A stretch of 64,000 bases of DNA from Polyangiaceae bacterium (GCA_025936115.1 JAICTZ010000030.1:22016-86015); one strand, 5' to 3'. Shown: positions 28,013 through 37,146, counted from the first letter of the stretch. A program made the numbers and translations. The notes: a model not told the origin generated them from the sequence alone.

Positions 28013-29671
28013 TCAGTAGAGCGTGTAGTCGTAGAGCTCTTCACCGGTCACGTCGAGAAACTGGACGTGTACGTCGTCGGGCGTCACGTCCACGCGGGCC
28101 CAGCCGGAGTTCGCCCAATACTCCGTGTAGCCCGTCTCGTCTTCCGTGAAGAGCCAGATGGCGCCAGCACTGCCGGGCAGCGAGTAATGAATGTCGTCCA
28201 CGACCATGTCGGTAAACACGTGGTCGTGGCCGTAGAACATCGTCTGCACGCCGTGCTCCTGCATGAGCTCGTGCACGACCTCCTGTTCGCCGACGTGGGC
28301 GGCGCGTCCGCCGCCACGGCCGTAGGCTGAGTCGACGTCGTTGCCGCCATTGCCGCCCACGGGGTGATGGATCAAGAGAAAGCGCCACTTCGAGGTGCTG
28401 TTTTCGAGCGTCGTGCGCAACCACTCCATCTGCGCGTCGCCGAGCGTCCAATCGTCGGGTACACCCGGGTAGGTGTCGAGCAAGTGGCAGGTGGGCGTGT
28501 AGGTGTACACGTTGAGCACCACGAAGAGCGCGTCGCCCCAGGTGAACGCGTAGTAGTCCTCGAACGGGCTCCCGCCTTCGGGATACGTATCCGGCGTGGG
28601 ACCGGGCAGATAGAGCAGCCGCTGCGTCCGCGAGCGCTCGATCTCGTCAGTCGTGTTGCAACCGCTCTCGCTGTCCCAGCCGCCAATCACGGGAAAGTGC
28701 GGAATGCTGCCGAGCGGCGTGCCGTACGCGGAGCGATAGTTGAGGTAGGCCGCTCGGGTGATCGAGCCGTCAGGCGGCGGGGTGTTGAAGCCGAACTCGT
28801 GAAAGTCGAGCATGTCACCGAGGTTCACGACGAAATCGGGCGCCGCCGGCGCCATTTGCGCGCTCGACTCGGCGAGCAGCGCCGCGTTGCCCTGATTCGT
28901 GTACGACAGATCGGAACCGATGTGCGTATCCGTGAGTAGCGCGAAGGAGAACGAGGACCCGGGCGCCCGCGCCGTCCTCACGCTGCCCTGAAAGAGCTCG
29001 AGCTCGGCTCCGTCCGCGTCGGTCCCAACGACGCGGTAGTCGTATTGCGTGTCCGCCACGAGGCCGCTCACGTGCCATTCCGCTAAATCCGTGGCGCGGA
29101 CTTCGCCCGTCTGGCGTCGGCCCCAGGCGGTCCTGCCGGCCCGCCGCACGCGCACGCCGAGCGTCGCCGGATCCCCCGCGGCGAGCACGACGCTCACGCC
29201 GAAGCTGTCCGCGGTCGGCGCGAACAGGAAGGGCGCGCCGCGCAAACCGTAGTCGCCCACCGTGATCACCCCTGGGACACCTGCGGCGCCTGCCGCTCCG
29301 CTCGCCGCCATGCCGCCGCCGCCCGTCGCGGCGCCGCCGCTCGCCAAGCCGCCCGCGCCGCTGCCAGCGCCCCCGGTGCCGCCTCCGATCCCGCCGCCGG
29401 GCGCTTTGCCGGCGTTGCCGGTCTCGCCGCCGGGGCCGGCGCCTGCAGTCGCGTCGATGCCTCCCCCCCCGCCAGTTTCGGCTGCCGTCGTGCCGCCGAT
29501 GCCCGCGGGTTCACCGGCAACCCCGTCGGGCTCGGTCACGGGATCGTGGCGCGTGCTCTTGCCGCACGCGGCGACGGACACGCCGCCCAGCACGAGCGCG
29601 AGCGCGAGCGCTCGACGTGAAATAGACGAAAGACGGGCCGGGAGAGTGCGAGGCGCGACGCGGGCGCTCAT
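28013..29671 (-). CDS. Purple-acid-phosphatase-like lipoprotein
   Basis: 552 residues from the ATG at 29671. The lipobox SVAACG is followed by a Gly/Ala/Thr linker. Residues ~150-240 are FN3-like (LVADTQYDYRVVGTDADG), as in the N-terminal domain of purple acid phosphatases. The catalytic metallophosphoesterase motifs follow in order: LLTDTHIGSD, VNLGDMLDF, a GGWDSE region, LLIHHPVGG and FYGHDHVF. So it should be a secreted phosphomonoesterase or phosphodiesterase using two metal ions. The substrate is unknown. All metal-ligand motifs are intact. Confidence 0.85.
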   Translation of the reverse strand: MSARVAPRTLPARLSSISRRALALALVLGGVSVAACGKSTRHDPVTEPDGVAGEPAGIGGTTAAETGGGGGIDATAGAGPGGETGNAGKAPGGGIGGGTGGAGSGAGGLASGGAATGGGGMAASGAAGAAGVPGVITVGDYGLRGAPFLFAPTADSFGVSVVLAAGDPATLGVRVRRAGRTAWGRRQTGEVRATDLAEWHVSGLVADTQYDYRVVGTDADGAELELFQGSVRTARAPGSSFSFALLTDTHIGSDLSYTNQGNAALLAESSAQMAPAAPDFVVNLGDMLDFHEFGFNTPPPDGSITRAAYLNYRSAYGTPLGSIPHFPVIGGWDSESGCNTTDEIERSRTQRLLYLPGPTPDTYPEGGSPFEDYYAFTWGDALFVVLNVYTYTPTCHLLDTYPGVPDDWTLGDAQMEWLRTTLENSTSKWRFLLIHHPVGGNGGNDVDSAYGRGGGRAAHVGEQEVVHELMQEHGVQTMFYGHDHVFTDMVVDDIHYSLPGSAGAIWLFTEDETGYTEYWANSGWARVDVTPDDVHVQFLDVTGEELYDYTLY

Positions 29672-29775
29672 CGTTTTCAACGTTTTCGCACGACGCCCGC
29701 CGCTCGTCACGCCGAAGTCGCCCCGACGCCGGAAAGGCTAGTCGCGCCCACCCTTGGCCCACGCCACCTCGCCGC

Positions 29776-30933
29776 TCACGCTGCGAGATTGCGCACGAGC
29801 TCGAAGTCCAGTCCGTCACCGGCGTAAAACGCCGCTCGGAGGCGCTCCACGCGCTCGAGCGCCAGCGGCCGTCCGCACACCGCGAACGCCTCGTTCAGGA
29901 GCCGGCGCTCGCGGCGCGTGAGCCGCCCGTCGATCACGGCGGCGATCACGAGCAGCCGCAAGACCAGCGTCTGTTCTCCGTGACCGAGGGCACTGAGCTC
30001 GTCGACGAAGCGCCGGGCGTCGTCCACTTCTTCGAAGTCCACGGGCCCGAGCCGTTCGATCAGCGCGTGAAAGAGCGCATGCAGATTCGGGTGCAAATCT
30101 CGATTGCGCACGATCGCGCTCGCGACCGAGCGCAGGAGCGCGGCGCGGACGGCGGCTGACGGGGCTCCGTCCACGAAAGCGTGCGCCACGAGCTCGACCG
30201 CCGCCGACGGCCCCATCGCGCGCAGGCGCGCCTCGCGCACCACCAAGAAGCAAACGACGCCGTTCCACACGGCCGTGACGGGAATCGTCGCGAGCTCGAG
30301 GAGCGCGCCGCCCGCGGCTTGTCCGAGCAGCGCGCGCAAGAGCGCCTTGAGCGCGAAGGTCGTGACGGCGATTTTCGCTTTGTAGAGCACCGACGCGAGC
30401 ACCACGAGCCAGCGCGTCGCCTCCCGATGCGGATCGACGCCGAAGACGCGCTCGGGCGGATTCGGCAATTCGAGCGCCGCGCGAGCGAGCGCGAGCGCGA
30501 CGTGGTGCCGCGTATCGGGCAGCATTTCGGTCGATACCCGGAGTCCCGCGGCCGTTGCCATCGCGTACACCGAGCGCAGCGCGTCCCAGTAGATGAACCC
30601 GATTTCGAAGACGGACGCGACGAGCGTCGCCGACCCGACGACGCACCAAAACTTCACGCCGTCAGGGGCAGAATACGGCAGGCCGTCGGCGCCGATCCAG
30701 CGGTGCGCCCAGATTGCAGCCACGGCGCTCGCCGTGCCCGACAGTGCGCCCGCTGTCGCAGCACGCCGCACTGCGCGTCGCTCGATGCGCCTGAGCTCGC
30801 GCCGCTCGTCCGCGTTGAGCACGGAGATTGGATCGTCTTCACCGGCGACGGGCGCGTGCGCGGGCGAACGGCGGAGCACCGCCAGACCGAGGCGCTCGAG
30901 CAATGGTAGCTTCGGTGCTGTGCCGTCCGGCAT
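29776..30933 (-). CDS. Membrane protein with TerB-like C-terminal domain
   Basis: 385 residues. Two N-terminal segments are hydrophobic (ATAGALSGTASAVAAIWA; FWCVVGSATLVASVFEIGFI) and another pair lies mid-protein (TTFALKALLRALLGQAAG; IPVTAVWNGVVCFLVV). The C-terminus (LRLLVIAAVIDGRLTRRERR) has the TerB-like acid/helix pattern. It resembles the uncharacterised LBF_2804-type membrane family by memory only. Divergent from the LRR lipoprotein, with 39 bp between them. Confidence 0.6.
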   Translation of the reverse strand: MPDGTAPKLPLLERLGLAVLRRSPAHAPVAGEDDPISVLNADERRELRRIERRAVRRAATAGALSGTASAVAAIWAHRWIGADGLPYSAPDGVKFWCVVGSATLVASVFEIGFIYWDALRSVYAMATAAGLRVSTEMLPDTRHHVALALARAALELPNPPERVFGVDPHREATRWLVVLASVLYKAKIAVTTFALKALLRALLGQAAGGALLELATIPVTAVWNGVVCFLVVREARLRAMGPSAAVELVAHAFVDGAPSAAVRAALLRSVASAIVRNRDLHPNLHALFHALIERLGPVDFEEVDDARRFVDELSALGHGEQTLVLRLLVIAAVIDGRLTRRERRLLNEAFAVCGRPLALERVERLRAAFYAGDGLDFELVRNLAA

Positions 30934-30972
30934 CGAAGCGCAGCATACCGAAACCTGATAGCCTGCCGCGCC

Positions 30973-31791
30973 ATGCAGAAGCTTGGACTCTTCGTCTCAC
31001 TGCTGCCGGCATTCGCGTTCGGCGCCGTTCTCTCGGGTTGCGACAATCCCTCGAAGACCGAAAGCGCTCCTTCGGCCACGGCGAGCGCTGCGGCGACGAC
31101 GGCGCCCACTCCGACCCCGACGCCGGCCCCGACTCCCAGCGCGGCACCGAGCCCACCCAAACCCAAAAAGAAGCTCGCCGACTGCCCGACGGGCGCCGAC
31201 GTGACCATCGACAATCCCGCGCTCGAAGCCGAGCTCCGCAAGAAGCTCGAAAAGCCGAGCGGGGCGATCGCCAAGGCCGACCTCAAGCGCCTCAAATCCC
31301 TGAATCTCTCGCAGCTCAAAGACATCCACGAGCTCGATCCCTGCCTCTTCACGCCGATGACGGGCCTGAAGGAGCTCTTTTTGGGGCCCGGCGACTACGA
31401 CGACCTCTCGCCGCTGGCCGGCATGACACAGCTCGAGTCACTGCGCGCGTCGATCAATCAGGTGAAGGATCTGAAGCCGCTCGAAAAGTTGACGAAGCTC
31501 GACCGGCTCGATCTCGGACGCACCCAGGTGAGCGATCTCAAACCACTCGAGAAGCTCTCGAACCTCACCGAGCTTCAACTCGACGACACGCCGGTCGAGG
31601 ATCTCACGCCGCTCGCGGGACTCACCAAGATGGAGAACCTGAGCCTCAAGCACACGAAGGTGAAGGACGCTTCACCGCTCAAGGGGATGAAGAAGCTCAA
31701 GTTCATCTACATCGGCGGCACGCCGCTCGACGACGATCCGGTGACGCTCGGCCCCGTGCGCGGTCAGGGCACGAAAGTGATTTCGGATTGA
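30973..31791 (+). CDS. Leucine-rich-repeat lipoprotein
   Basis: 272 residues. Signal peptide with lipobox LSGC, a Thr/Pro/Ala linker, then about six leucine-rich repeats of ~22 residues such as LKPLEKLTKLDRLDLGRTQV and LTPLAGLTKMENLSLKHTKV, the SDS22/internalin-like type. It should be displayed on a membrane surface and bind another protein. No catalytic part. Divergent from the membrane protein. Confidence 0.88.
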   Translation: MQKLGLFVSLLPAFAFGAVLSGCDNPSKTESAPSATASAAATTAPTPTPTPAPTPSAAPSPPKPKKKLADCPTGADVTIDNPALEAELRKKLEKPSGAIAKADLKRLKSLNLSQLKDIHELDPCLFTPMTGLKELFLGPGDYDDLSPLAGMTQLESLRASINQVKDLKPLEKLTKLDRLDLGRTQVSDLKPLEKLSNLTELQLDDTPVEDLTPLAGLTKMENLSLKHTKVKDASPLKGMKKLKFIYIGGTPLDDDPVTLGPVRGQGTKVISD

Positions 31792-31805
31792 TTGAGGGGC
31801 GACCA

Positions 31806-31847
31806 GCGTTGACGGCGCCGTTCCACGTCGCGCGTTGACGGCGCCGT
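31806..31847. repeat. Two direct copies of a 16-bp unit with an inner palindrome
   Basis: GCGTTGACGGCGCCGT occurs at 31806-31821 and again at 31832-31847. The last ten bases (ACGGCGCCGT) form a perfect palindrome, so the centres are 26 bp apart. The repeat lies in the short gap between the convergent LRR and cysH genes. It may be a protein-binding site or a chance duplication. Confidence 0.6.
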
Positions 31848-31865
31848 GGTCGCGAGCCGCTCTCG

Positions 31866-32912
31866 CTACTTCGCCGTGTGCAAGCCGCACTCGCGCTTGG
31901 TCGCTTCTTCCCACCACCAGCGGCTCGCGCGCTCGTGTTCGCCGGGTCGCGACGCGCGCGTGCACGGCTCGCAACCGATCGAGACGTAACCGCGGTCGTG
32001 GAGCTCATTGGTCGGCGCCTGGCGATCGCGTAAGTAATTCCAGACGTCCCCCAGCGTGGTGCGCGCGAGCGGGTTCGCTTTGAGCAGCGGCCCCGTCACG
32101 CCGCGGTGGGCGCGGTCGAGCTCGAAGAGCTCGACGTTCGTGCGCGTCGGGCTCTGATCACGGCGCTGCCCGCTGAGCCAGGCGCGAAAGCCCCCGAGCG
32201 CACGATGCAGCGGCTCGACCTTACGCATCCCGCAGCACTCGTTGTGACCGTCGTCGTAAAAGCTGAAGAGCCCCTTCTTGCGCACGAGCTCCTCGACGGC
32301 GACCCGGTCGGGAAACATGAGCTCGATCTTGACGCCGTAGTGCGTGCGCACGCGATCGATGAAGCGATACGTCTCCGGGTGCAGCCGTCCCGTGTCGAGC
32401 GTGAACACGGAGAAGCGCCGGCCCGTGCTCGCCGCCATGTCGATGACGGCCACGTCCTCGGCGCCGCTGAAAGCGATCGCGGCACTCTCGCCGTAGCGGC
32501 TCAGCACCCAGTCGACGACGGCCACGGGCTCGGCTGTCGCGAAACGCTGGTTCAGCTCCGCTACGTCTTGTTCACTCGGATGGTCGTCGCTCGGCTGCGG
32601 TGCGGCATGGCCATTCGTCGGCCGGGGTGGCGCGACGCTCATCGGGCTCGCCAGTTGCTCGCGCATGAGCTCGATCACGCTCGTGTACACGACCTCGCGC
32701 TCCCCCTCTTTCACGAGGAAGAACGGCGCGAGCTCGACGCGGTGCGCGGCCGCGAGCTTCATGCCGGGTGAGGCCGGATCGGCTTCTTTCGCGAAGATGA
32801 CCTCGTCGATTTGTTCCCAGAGCCCGCGGCGGCGGAGAATTTCCTCGGCTTGCAGGCATTTTTTGCAGGGGCTGCCGTCGGCGAGCTCCTTTTTGATCAT
32901 CGTCACGTGCAT
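31866..32912 (-). CDS. cysH: Glutaredoxin-like domain fused to APS/PAPS reductase (CysH)
   Basis: 348 residues. Residues 1-70 are thioredoxin-fold-like with C16-K-K-C19 (GSPCKKCLQ). Residues 115-348 are CysH: the PP-loop-like AIAFSGAEDVAVID, TLDTGRLHPETY, then ECCGMRKVEPL and GCEPCTRASRPGEHERASRW, and catalytic C342 in ECGLH near the C-terminus. The CC plus CxxC cysteines would hold a [4Fe-4S] cluster, which points to adenylylsulfate (APS) reductase. The fused domain may supply electrons in cis. No other sulfate-assimilation genes are adjacent. Start at ATG 32912 is not fixed by a ribosome binding site. Confidence 0.85.
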   Translation of the reverse strand: MHVTMIKKELADGSPCKKCLQAEEILRRRGLWEQIDEVIFAKEADPASPGMKLAAAHRVELAPFFLVKEGEREVVYTSVIELMREQLASPMSVAPPRPTNGHAAPQPSDDHPSEQDVAELNQRFATAEPVAVVDWVLSRYGESAAIAFSGAEDVAVIDMAASTGRRFSVFTLDTGRLHPETYRFIDRVRTHYGVKIELMFPDRVAVEELVRKKGLFSFYDDGHNECCGMRKVEPLHRALGGFRAWLSGQRRDQSPTRTNVELFELDRAHRGVTGPLLKANPLARTTLGDVWNYLRDRQAPTNELHDRGYVSIGCEPCTRASRPGEHERASRWWWEEATKRECGLHTAK

Positions 32913-33066
32913 GAGAGAACTCGAAGTAGGGCTCCGGGATCCCTGCGGAATCCCGGCGAAGACCGTGTACCTTAGCTCAAAGTCCGCTTTCCAGACCGGA
33001 AAGCTCGGCTTTCGCGGGATGCAATTGCACATGGCGCGGTTCTCCGCTAGGGAAGGCCCCCTCGAT

Positions 33067-33228
33067 ATGTCGAACCGCTCACTCTGGAACGTCCGCCGCC
33101 GGCACGAATGGCTCGCGACGCCCCTCAAGGGCAAGCCGATGAAGAAGCGCAAGCGCGCCCGCGTCGGCCTCGAGCAGGCTCGCGCCCGCAAGGCCGAGAA
33201 GCCCGCGGCCGAAACCGCCGCGAGCTGA
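33067..33228 (+). CDS. 53-residue basic protein
   Basis: MSNRSLWNVRRRHEWLATPL, then KGKPMKKRKRARVGLEQARA and an Ala/Glu tail. Very basic, likely nucleic-acid or ribosome associated if real. GGAAGG lies about 10 bp before the ATG. No family recognised. Confidence 0.45.
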   Translation: MSNRSLWNVRRRHEWLATPLKGKPMKKRKRARVGLEQARARKAEKPAAETAAS

Positions 33229-33283
33229 GCGTCCCGCTGCCGCGAACTTGGCCCCGCCGGCCGGCTCTTGTTAGCCGAACGGC

Positions 33284-33817
33284 GTGCTGCGCCTTGCGCT
33301 CCCCTGTCTCGGCCTCACGCTCGTCGGCTGCTTGAACTTCCGCAAAGTCGACGACGCGAAGGCGCCCGGCGACATGCTGGGCGTCTACCACGTGAGCGGG
33401 AAGCTCGACGACTCGAGCTGCGGCGACGGCGCGCTCGGCTCGACCGAGCACTGGAGCTTCGACGTGAAGCTCTCGCGCTTCGAGAACGACATCTACTGGC
33501 TGAACGGCCGAGAAACGATCGTCGGTGACATCGATGACGACGGCCGCACGTTCTCGATCCTGAGCGAAGTAGAGACGAAAATCTCCGATCCTGCGCGCGG
33601 CATGCCTGGCTGTCGCGTGATGCGCCACGATGACGCCGAGGGCAAATTGAGCGACTCGGGTGCCGACGTGGCAAGCTTCGATGGCACGCTGAGCTTCCGT
33701 TACGAAGCCATTTTAGGCTCGGACTGCGCAGATTGGATCGGAACGGCGGGCGCAGTCGAGGCGCTGCCCTGCTCACTCCGCTACGACATCGAGGGCGAAC
33801 GCTCGAGCGACAAATGA
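33284..33817 (+). CDS. Small lipoprotein, unknown
   Basis: 177 residues from GTG 33284. The signal peptide ends in LVGC. The mature part is beta-rich (GVYHVSGKLDDSSCGDGALG; HWSFDVKLSRFENDIYWLNG) with four further cysteines. It looks like a small lipocalin- or beta-sandwich-type secreted protein with no known role. No neighbour suggests a function. Confidence 0.65.
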   Translation: MLRLALPCLGLTLVGCLNFRKVDDAKAPGDMLGVYHVSGKLDDSSCGDGALGSTEHWSFDVKLSRFENDIYWLNGRETIVGDIDDDGRTFSILSEVETKISDPARGMPGCRVMRHDDAEGKLSDSGADVASFDGTLSFRYEAILGSDCADWIGTAGAVEALPCSLRYDIEGERSSDK

Positions 33818-33969
33818 GCGGACGTCCGGCCGGTATCGTTTAGACGACGAGCGGCGGTTGACGCGCGGCGGCGGCCGAAAGTGCTCGGGGCAAGCGACGG
33901 GCGCGGGAACAAACCCCGAACCTCGCGCGTTCGCGTGTGCAGAAGGTCAGCTGACGTGCTAGTCTCTGA

Positions 33970-34353
33970 ACCAACGTGCAGCATGGAGCCCTGGTTCCCG
34001 GGCTGGTCCGTCGGGGGGTTACCCCCGAGTACTGCATCTACGAGGAAGACGCTGCCCAGCGTCTTCATTACGGAAGCGCCCAATCAAGCGCGACGGCCCC
34101 GATCGAGGCGATGGCTCGATGCGGGCAGCCTCTCGCGATGCCGTCGCTCCGGAGCGTCCGGCTGATGCCGGAGGAGGTCATTGCACAATGAATTGTAGTT
34201 GTACCCCTTGCCCGGAGGTTTCGCCCTAGCTGAGCGGCAAAGTCCGCGCGTCGACCGTGCGGACGCGTTGCTCGCGCCCCCGACCCTCCGGGTCTGACGG
34301 GGTTACACAACGAGCCGGGTGGCCAAGTAAGGCCGCCCGGCTCGTCTTTTTTT
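33970..34353 (+). ncRNA. Probable structured RNA or long leader, unknown class
   Basis: About 380 bases between the lipoprotein gene and the membrane-protein gene hold at least seven hairpins before a perfect terminator: 34012-34027 (6 bp, GTTA loop), 34045-34066 (9 bp, GCCC loop), 34102-34120, 34157-34172 (6 bp, TGAT loop), 34178-34191, 34242-34264 and 34282-34294. TGCAG at 33977 can pair with CTGCA at 34032 to close the first group. It does not match tmRNA, RNase P, 6S or SRP RNA signatures that I know. Its 5' end is a guess. It could be a free RNA or an attenuator leader of the gene at 34463. A 71-codon frame (33976-34191) also runs through it. Confidence 0.45.
34311..34353 (+). terminator. 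Strong intrinsic terminator
   Basis: CGAGCCGGG and GGCC pair with GGCC and CCCGGCTCG around an AAGTAA loop, with one G/T mismatch, followed by TC and seven T residues at 34347-34353. There is no protein gene close upstream on this strand, which implies a non-coding transcript or attenuated leader ends here. Confidence 0.85.
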
Positions 34354-34462
34354 GTCGTCCGCGTCCCCCGCCCTATTGCCTTCGCTCTCGATTTCGCTCG
34401 GTTTCTGCTAGACAGATTTCGCCGTCGCGTGGGGCGACCCTGTCTTTGGCTGAGGATCCTGG

Positions 34463-36232
34463 ATGACCGAGCACATCACCGCGCTTCACTCTTCCCTGAA
34501 TCACCTTCTCGGGCTCTCCGACTTCTTCCTCTACGAACGTTGGGAAGGTCCTTGGTTCGAGAAGGACACGTGGGAGAAGTTGATGAAGGGCCTGCGCGTC
34601 ACGCTCACGATGGCGGGCGCGCTCCTGCTCATCTACGAAGTGCGCGCGCGACGGCTCAAGGAGCGGATCCCGCTGCGCTTCCGCAAACGCATCGCGTACG
34701 TGATGACGGCGCTCGCGTTCCTCGTCTACTTCGACTTCTTCAACCCGAACACGCGTTACGACCAGTACTACCACCGGCACGAATTTTATCATTACTACTT
34801 GGGTTCGAAGTACTCGAAAGAGCTCGGCTATCTGAGGCTCTACGAGTGCACGATGATCGCCGAGAGCGAGCTCGGGCGGAACGTGCGCAAGCGCGAGCTG
34901 CGCGACTTACGCGTCGATCTGATCAAACCGGTCGACGCGACGTACGTCGTGAGCGATCCCGGTCAGTGCAAGAACCACTTTGCGCCTGATCGCTGGGAGG
35001 CGTTCAAGAAGGACATCGACTGGTTCTATCACTCGGCTGCAGGCAGTTACTGGGAGGGCATGCAGAAGGACCACGGCTACAACCCGCCACCCGTCTGGAC
35101 GATGACGGGCAAGTTCTTCGGCAGCTTCGCGCCAGCGGGCGACGTCTATTTCAAGATCCTCGCCTGCATCGACATCCTCTTCCACATCGGCATCGTCGTG
35201 ATGTTCGGCTGGGCTTTCGGCTGGCGCGCCATGACGATCGCCACCGTGTTCTGGGGCTGTAACGCGCCCGCAAACTTCTATTGGACGGGCGGCGCGTTCC
35301 TGAGACAGGACTGGATTTTCCTCCTGGTCGCGTGCCTGTGCCTGCTCAGGAAGCGCAAGTTCTTCCTCGCGGGCTTCGCGCTCACCTGGTCGATGCTGCT
35401 GAGGATCTTCCCCGGCATCTTCATCATCGGCATCGCGATCATCATGGGCTTCCAGTTGATCGAGCAGATCCGGAAGAAGAAGAAGAACAAAAACCTCCTC
35501 GACTACATCCATCCCGATCACCGCCGGTTCATCATGGGCTGCGTCGTGTGCCTCGCGGCGCTCGTGCCTGCGAGCATGATCTTCACGGAGGGCACGCAGG
35601 CCTACAAGGACTTCTACGAGCACACGCTGAAGACGCACCAGCGCACGCCGCTCACGAACACGATGGGCCTCGAGACGATGCTCGAGCACGACTGGAAGGG
35701 TCGTATGCGCTTCACGCGCGACGACAACCTCGACGACCCGTTCGAGACCTGGAAGGCTGATCGGTTGCAGCGCTTCCACGACATGAAGCCGGTCTTCATC
35801 GGCATCAACGCGTTCCTGTTCCTCTGGACGGCTTGGGCGCTGCGACGCACGAAGCTCCTCTGGGTCGGCCTCGCCATGACGACACCGCTCGTGATGGGGC
35901 TCACCAACGTCACTTGTTACTACTACTCGTTCTGCATCGTCGTCGCGGCGCTCACGCTCGCGCGCCGGGAAATCGGGCCACCCTTGCTCGTGACGAGCGG
36001 CGTGAGCCAAATCCTGCTCTACGCGCCGAACGGCTACTATTGGGTCGACGACCGCTACAACGCCCAGTCGTACCTTTTCTTCGCGATGAGCCTCGTCGTG
36101 CTCTTCGTCTATTCGCGCCCGTTCAGCATGGCGCGCTTGAAGGCGTGGTGGGACGGCAAGCCGGAGCCGAAACACAAGTTGAAGGTCTTCGTGTCGGAGC
36201 CGCCACAGCGCCCCGCCACGACCGAGTCCTAG
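34463..36232 (+). CDS. Polytopic membrane protein, GT-C-like, unknown
   Basis: 589 residues with about ten hydrophobic segments (VTLTMAGALLLIYEV; IAYVMTALAFLVYFDFF; ILACIDILFHIGIVVMFGWA; FFLAGFALTWSMLLRIFPGI). The first loop has YHRHEFYHYYLGSKY and ECTMIAESE, and FLRQDWIFLLVACLCLL lies in the middle, in the style of polyprenyl-sugar-using membrane glycosyltransferases. The assignment is weak. AGGATCCTGG precedes the ATG. Transcription reaches it past the terminator at 34353, so its expression may depend on read-through. Confidence 0.65.
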   Translation: MTEHITALHSSLNHLLGLSDFFLYERWEGPWFEKDTWEKLMKGLRVTLTMAGALLLIYEVRARRLKERIPLRFRKRIAYVMTALAFLVYFDFFNPNTRYDQYYHRHEFYHYYLGSKYSKELGYLRLYECTMIAESELGRNVRKRELRDLRVDLIKPVDATYVVSDPGQCKNHFAPDRWEAFKKDIDWFYHSAAGSYWEGMQKDHGYNPPPVWTMTGKFFGSFAPAGDVYFKILACIDILFHIGIVVMFGWAFGWRAMTIATVFWGCNAPANFYWTGGAFLRQDWIFLLVACLCLLRKRKFFLAGFALTWSMLLRIFPGIFIIGIAIIMGFQLIEQIRKKKKNKNLLDYIHPDHRRFIMGCVVCLAALVPASMIFTEGTQAYKDFYEHTLKTHQRTPLTNTMGLETMLEHDWKGRMRFTRDDNLDDPFETWKADRLQRFHDMKPVFIGINAFLFLWTAWALRRTKLLWVGLAMTTPLVMGLTNVTCYYYSFCIVVAALTLARREIGPPLLVTSGVSQILLYAPNGYYWVDDRYNAQSYLFFAMSLVVLFVYSRPFSMARLKAWWDGKPEPKHKLKVFVSEPPQRPATTES

Positions 36233-36244
36233 CCGCAGCGAGCA

Positions 36245-36276
36245 GAGCACGGCCGCTCGTGCGGGCGGCCGTGCTC
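36245..36276. terminator. Bidirectional hairpin between convergent genes
   Basis: GAGCACGGCCGC pairs perfectly with GCGGCCGTGCTC over 12 bp with an 8-base loop. It lies between the stop of the membrane-protein gene and the stop of the SMP-30-like gene. No T run follows on either strand, so its strength as a terminator is uncertain. Confidence 0.5.
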
Positions 36277-37126
36277 AGATGAGCACGCGCGAGCGATGTC
36301 CGGCGAGGCCGCGCGCGTCGGTCCGGATGCGATAGAGCGTGCCGTCGTCGCCGGTGCCGCCGGGTGCGCCTGCCGCGGTCGTCACGTACAGCGTGTCGAA
36401 GGCGGGCCCGCCGAAGGCGACGGAGGAGACGCGCTCGACGGGTAACGGCAGCCGTTCGGCGATCTGTCCGTGTGCGTCGAGGCGGAGCACGCAAGAGCCG
36501 CCCCAGCGCGCACTGTAGACACGATCTTCAGCGTCGAGCGTCAGGCCGTCGGGCGTGTCGTTCGGCTCCGTCGCTTGATGAAAAAGCACGCGGTTCGAGA
36601 GCGTTCCGCTGTCGCGCTCGTAATCGAAGCGGAAGATTCGGCGCGTCGTGCTGCACGTCCAGTAGAAGTGTCGTGCGTCACGCGTGAAGCCCATGCCGTT
36701 CGCGATGCCCGTCTGTTTGAACAGCGAGCTCACACGCCCGTCGCGTTCGATACGGTAGAGGCCGCCGCTCACGTCGCTCTTGCCAACCGTCCCAGCGAAC
36801 ACGCGGCCTTCCGGATCGGCGGTCACGTCGTTGAAGCGCCGCATGTCCGCGTCGATGCCCTCGACGAGCACACGACGCTCCCCGTTCGGATCGAGCCGGG
36901 CGATGCGATCAGCCTCGAACAGGAGCAGTGAACCGTCGGCCTGCAGCGTGAAGCCGCCGGTTACCGGGCCCTGGTAGAAGCACTCGTGCTCGAGCGTGAC
37001 GTGGTCGGCTCGGAAGAGCCGCCCCGTCTCGATGTCGAGCCAGTAGATGCGACCGTCGTCGGGGTTGAAGAGCGGGTTTTCTCCGACGACGCAGTGGTAA
37101 TTGGCGACGGGCTGCGCGGCGGACAT
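36275..37126 (-). CDS. SMP-30/gluconolactonase-like protein
   Basis: 283 residues. Six-bladed propeller motifs are clear: GENPLFNPDDGRIYWLDIET, RFNDVTADPEGRVFAGTVG (metal-binding Asn), GIANGMGFTRDARHFYWTCS and TPDGLTLDAEDRVYSARWGG. The family hydrolyses sugar lactones or related esters using calcium or zinc. I used ATG 37126; a GTG at 37150 that overlaps the previous stop by 4 bp would add eight residues. No signal peptide. It is coupled to the gene upstream. Confidence 0.85.
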   Translation of the reverse strand: MSAAQPVANYHCVVGENPLFNPDDGRIYWLDIETGRLFRADHVTLEHECFYQGPVTGGFTLQADGSLLLFEADRIARLDPNGERRVLVEGIDADMRRFNDVTADPEGRVFAGTVGKSDVSGGLYRIERDGRVSSLFKQTGIANGMGFTRDARHFYWTCSTTRRIFRFDYERDSGTLSNRVLFHQATEPNDTPDGLTLDAEDRVYSARWGGSCVLRLDAHGQIAERLPLPVERVSSVAFGGPAFDTLYVTTAAGAPGGTGDDGTLYRIRTDARGLAGHRSRVLI

Positions 37127-37146
37127 GTCCGTGGTCGAGCCGCGCG

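Noticed and set aside
34907..36250. Long open frame on the minus strand
   Set aside because: It mirrors the plus-strand membrane protein; His/Arg/Glu-rich composition is the usual antisense product of GC-rich genes.
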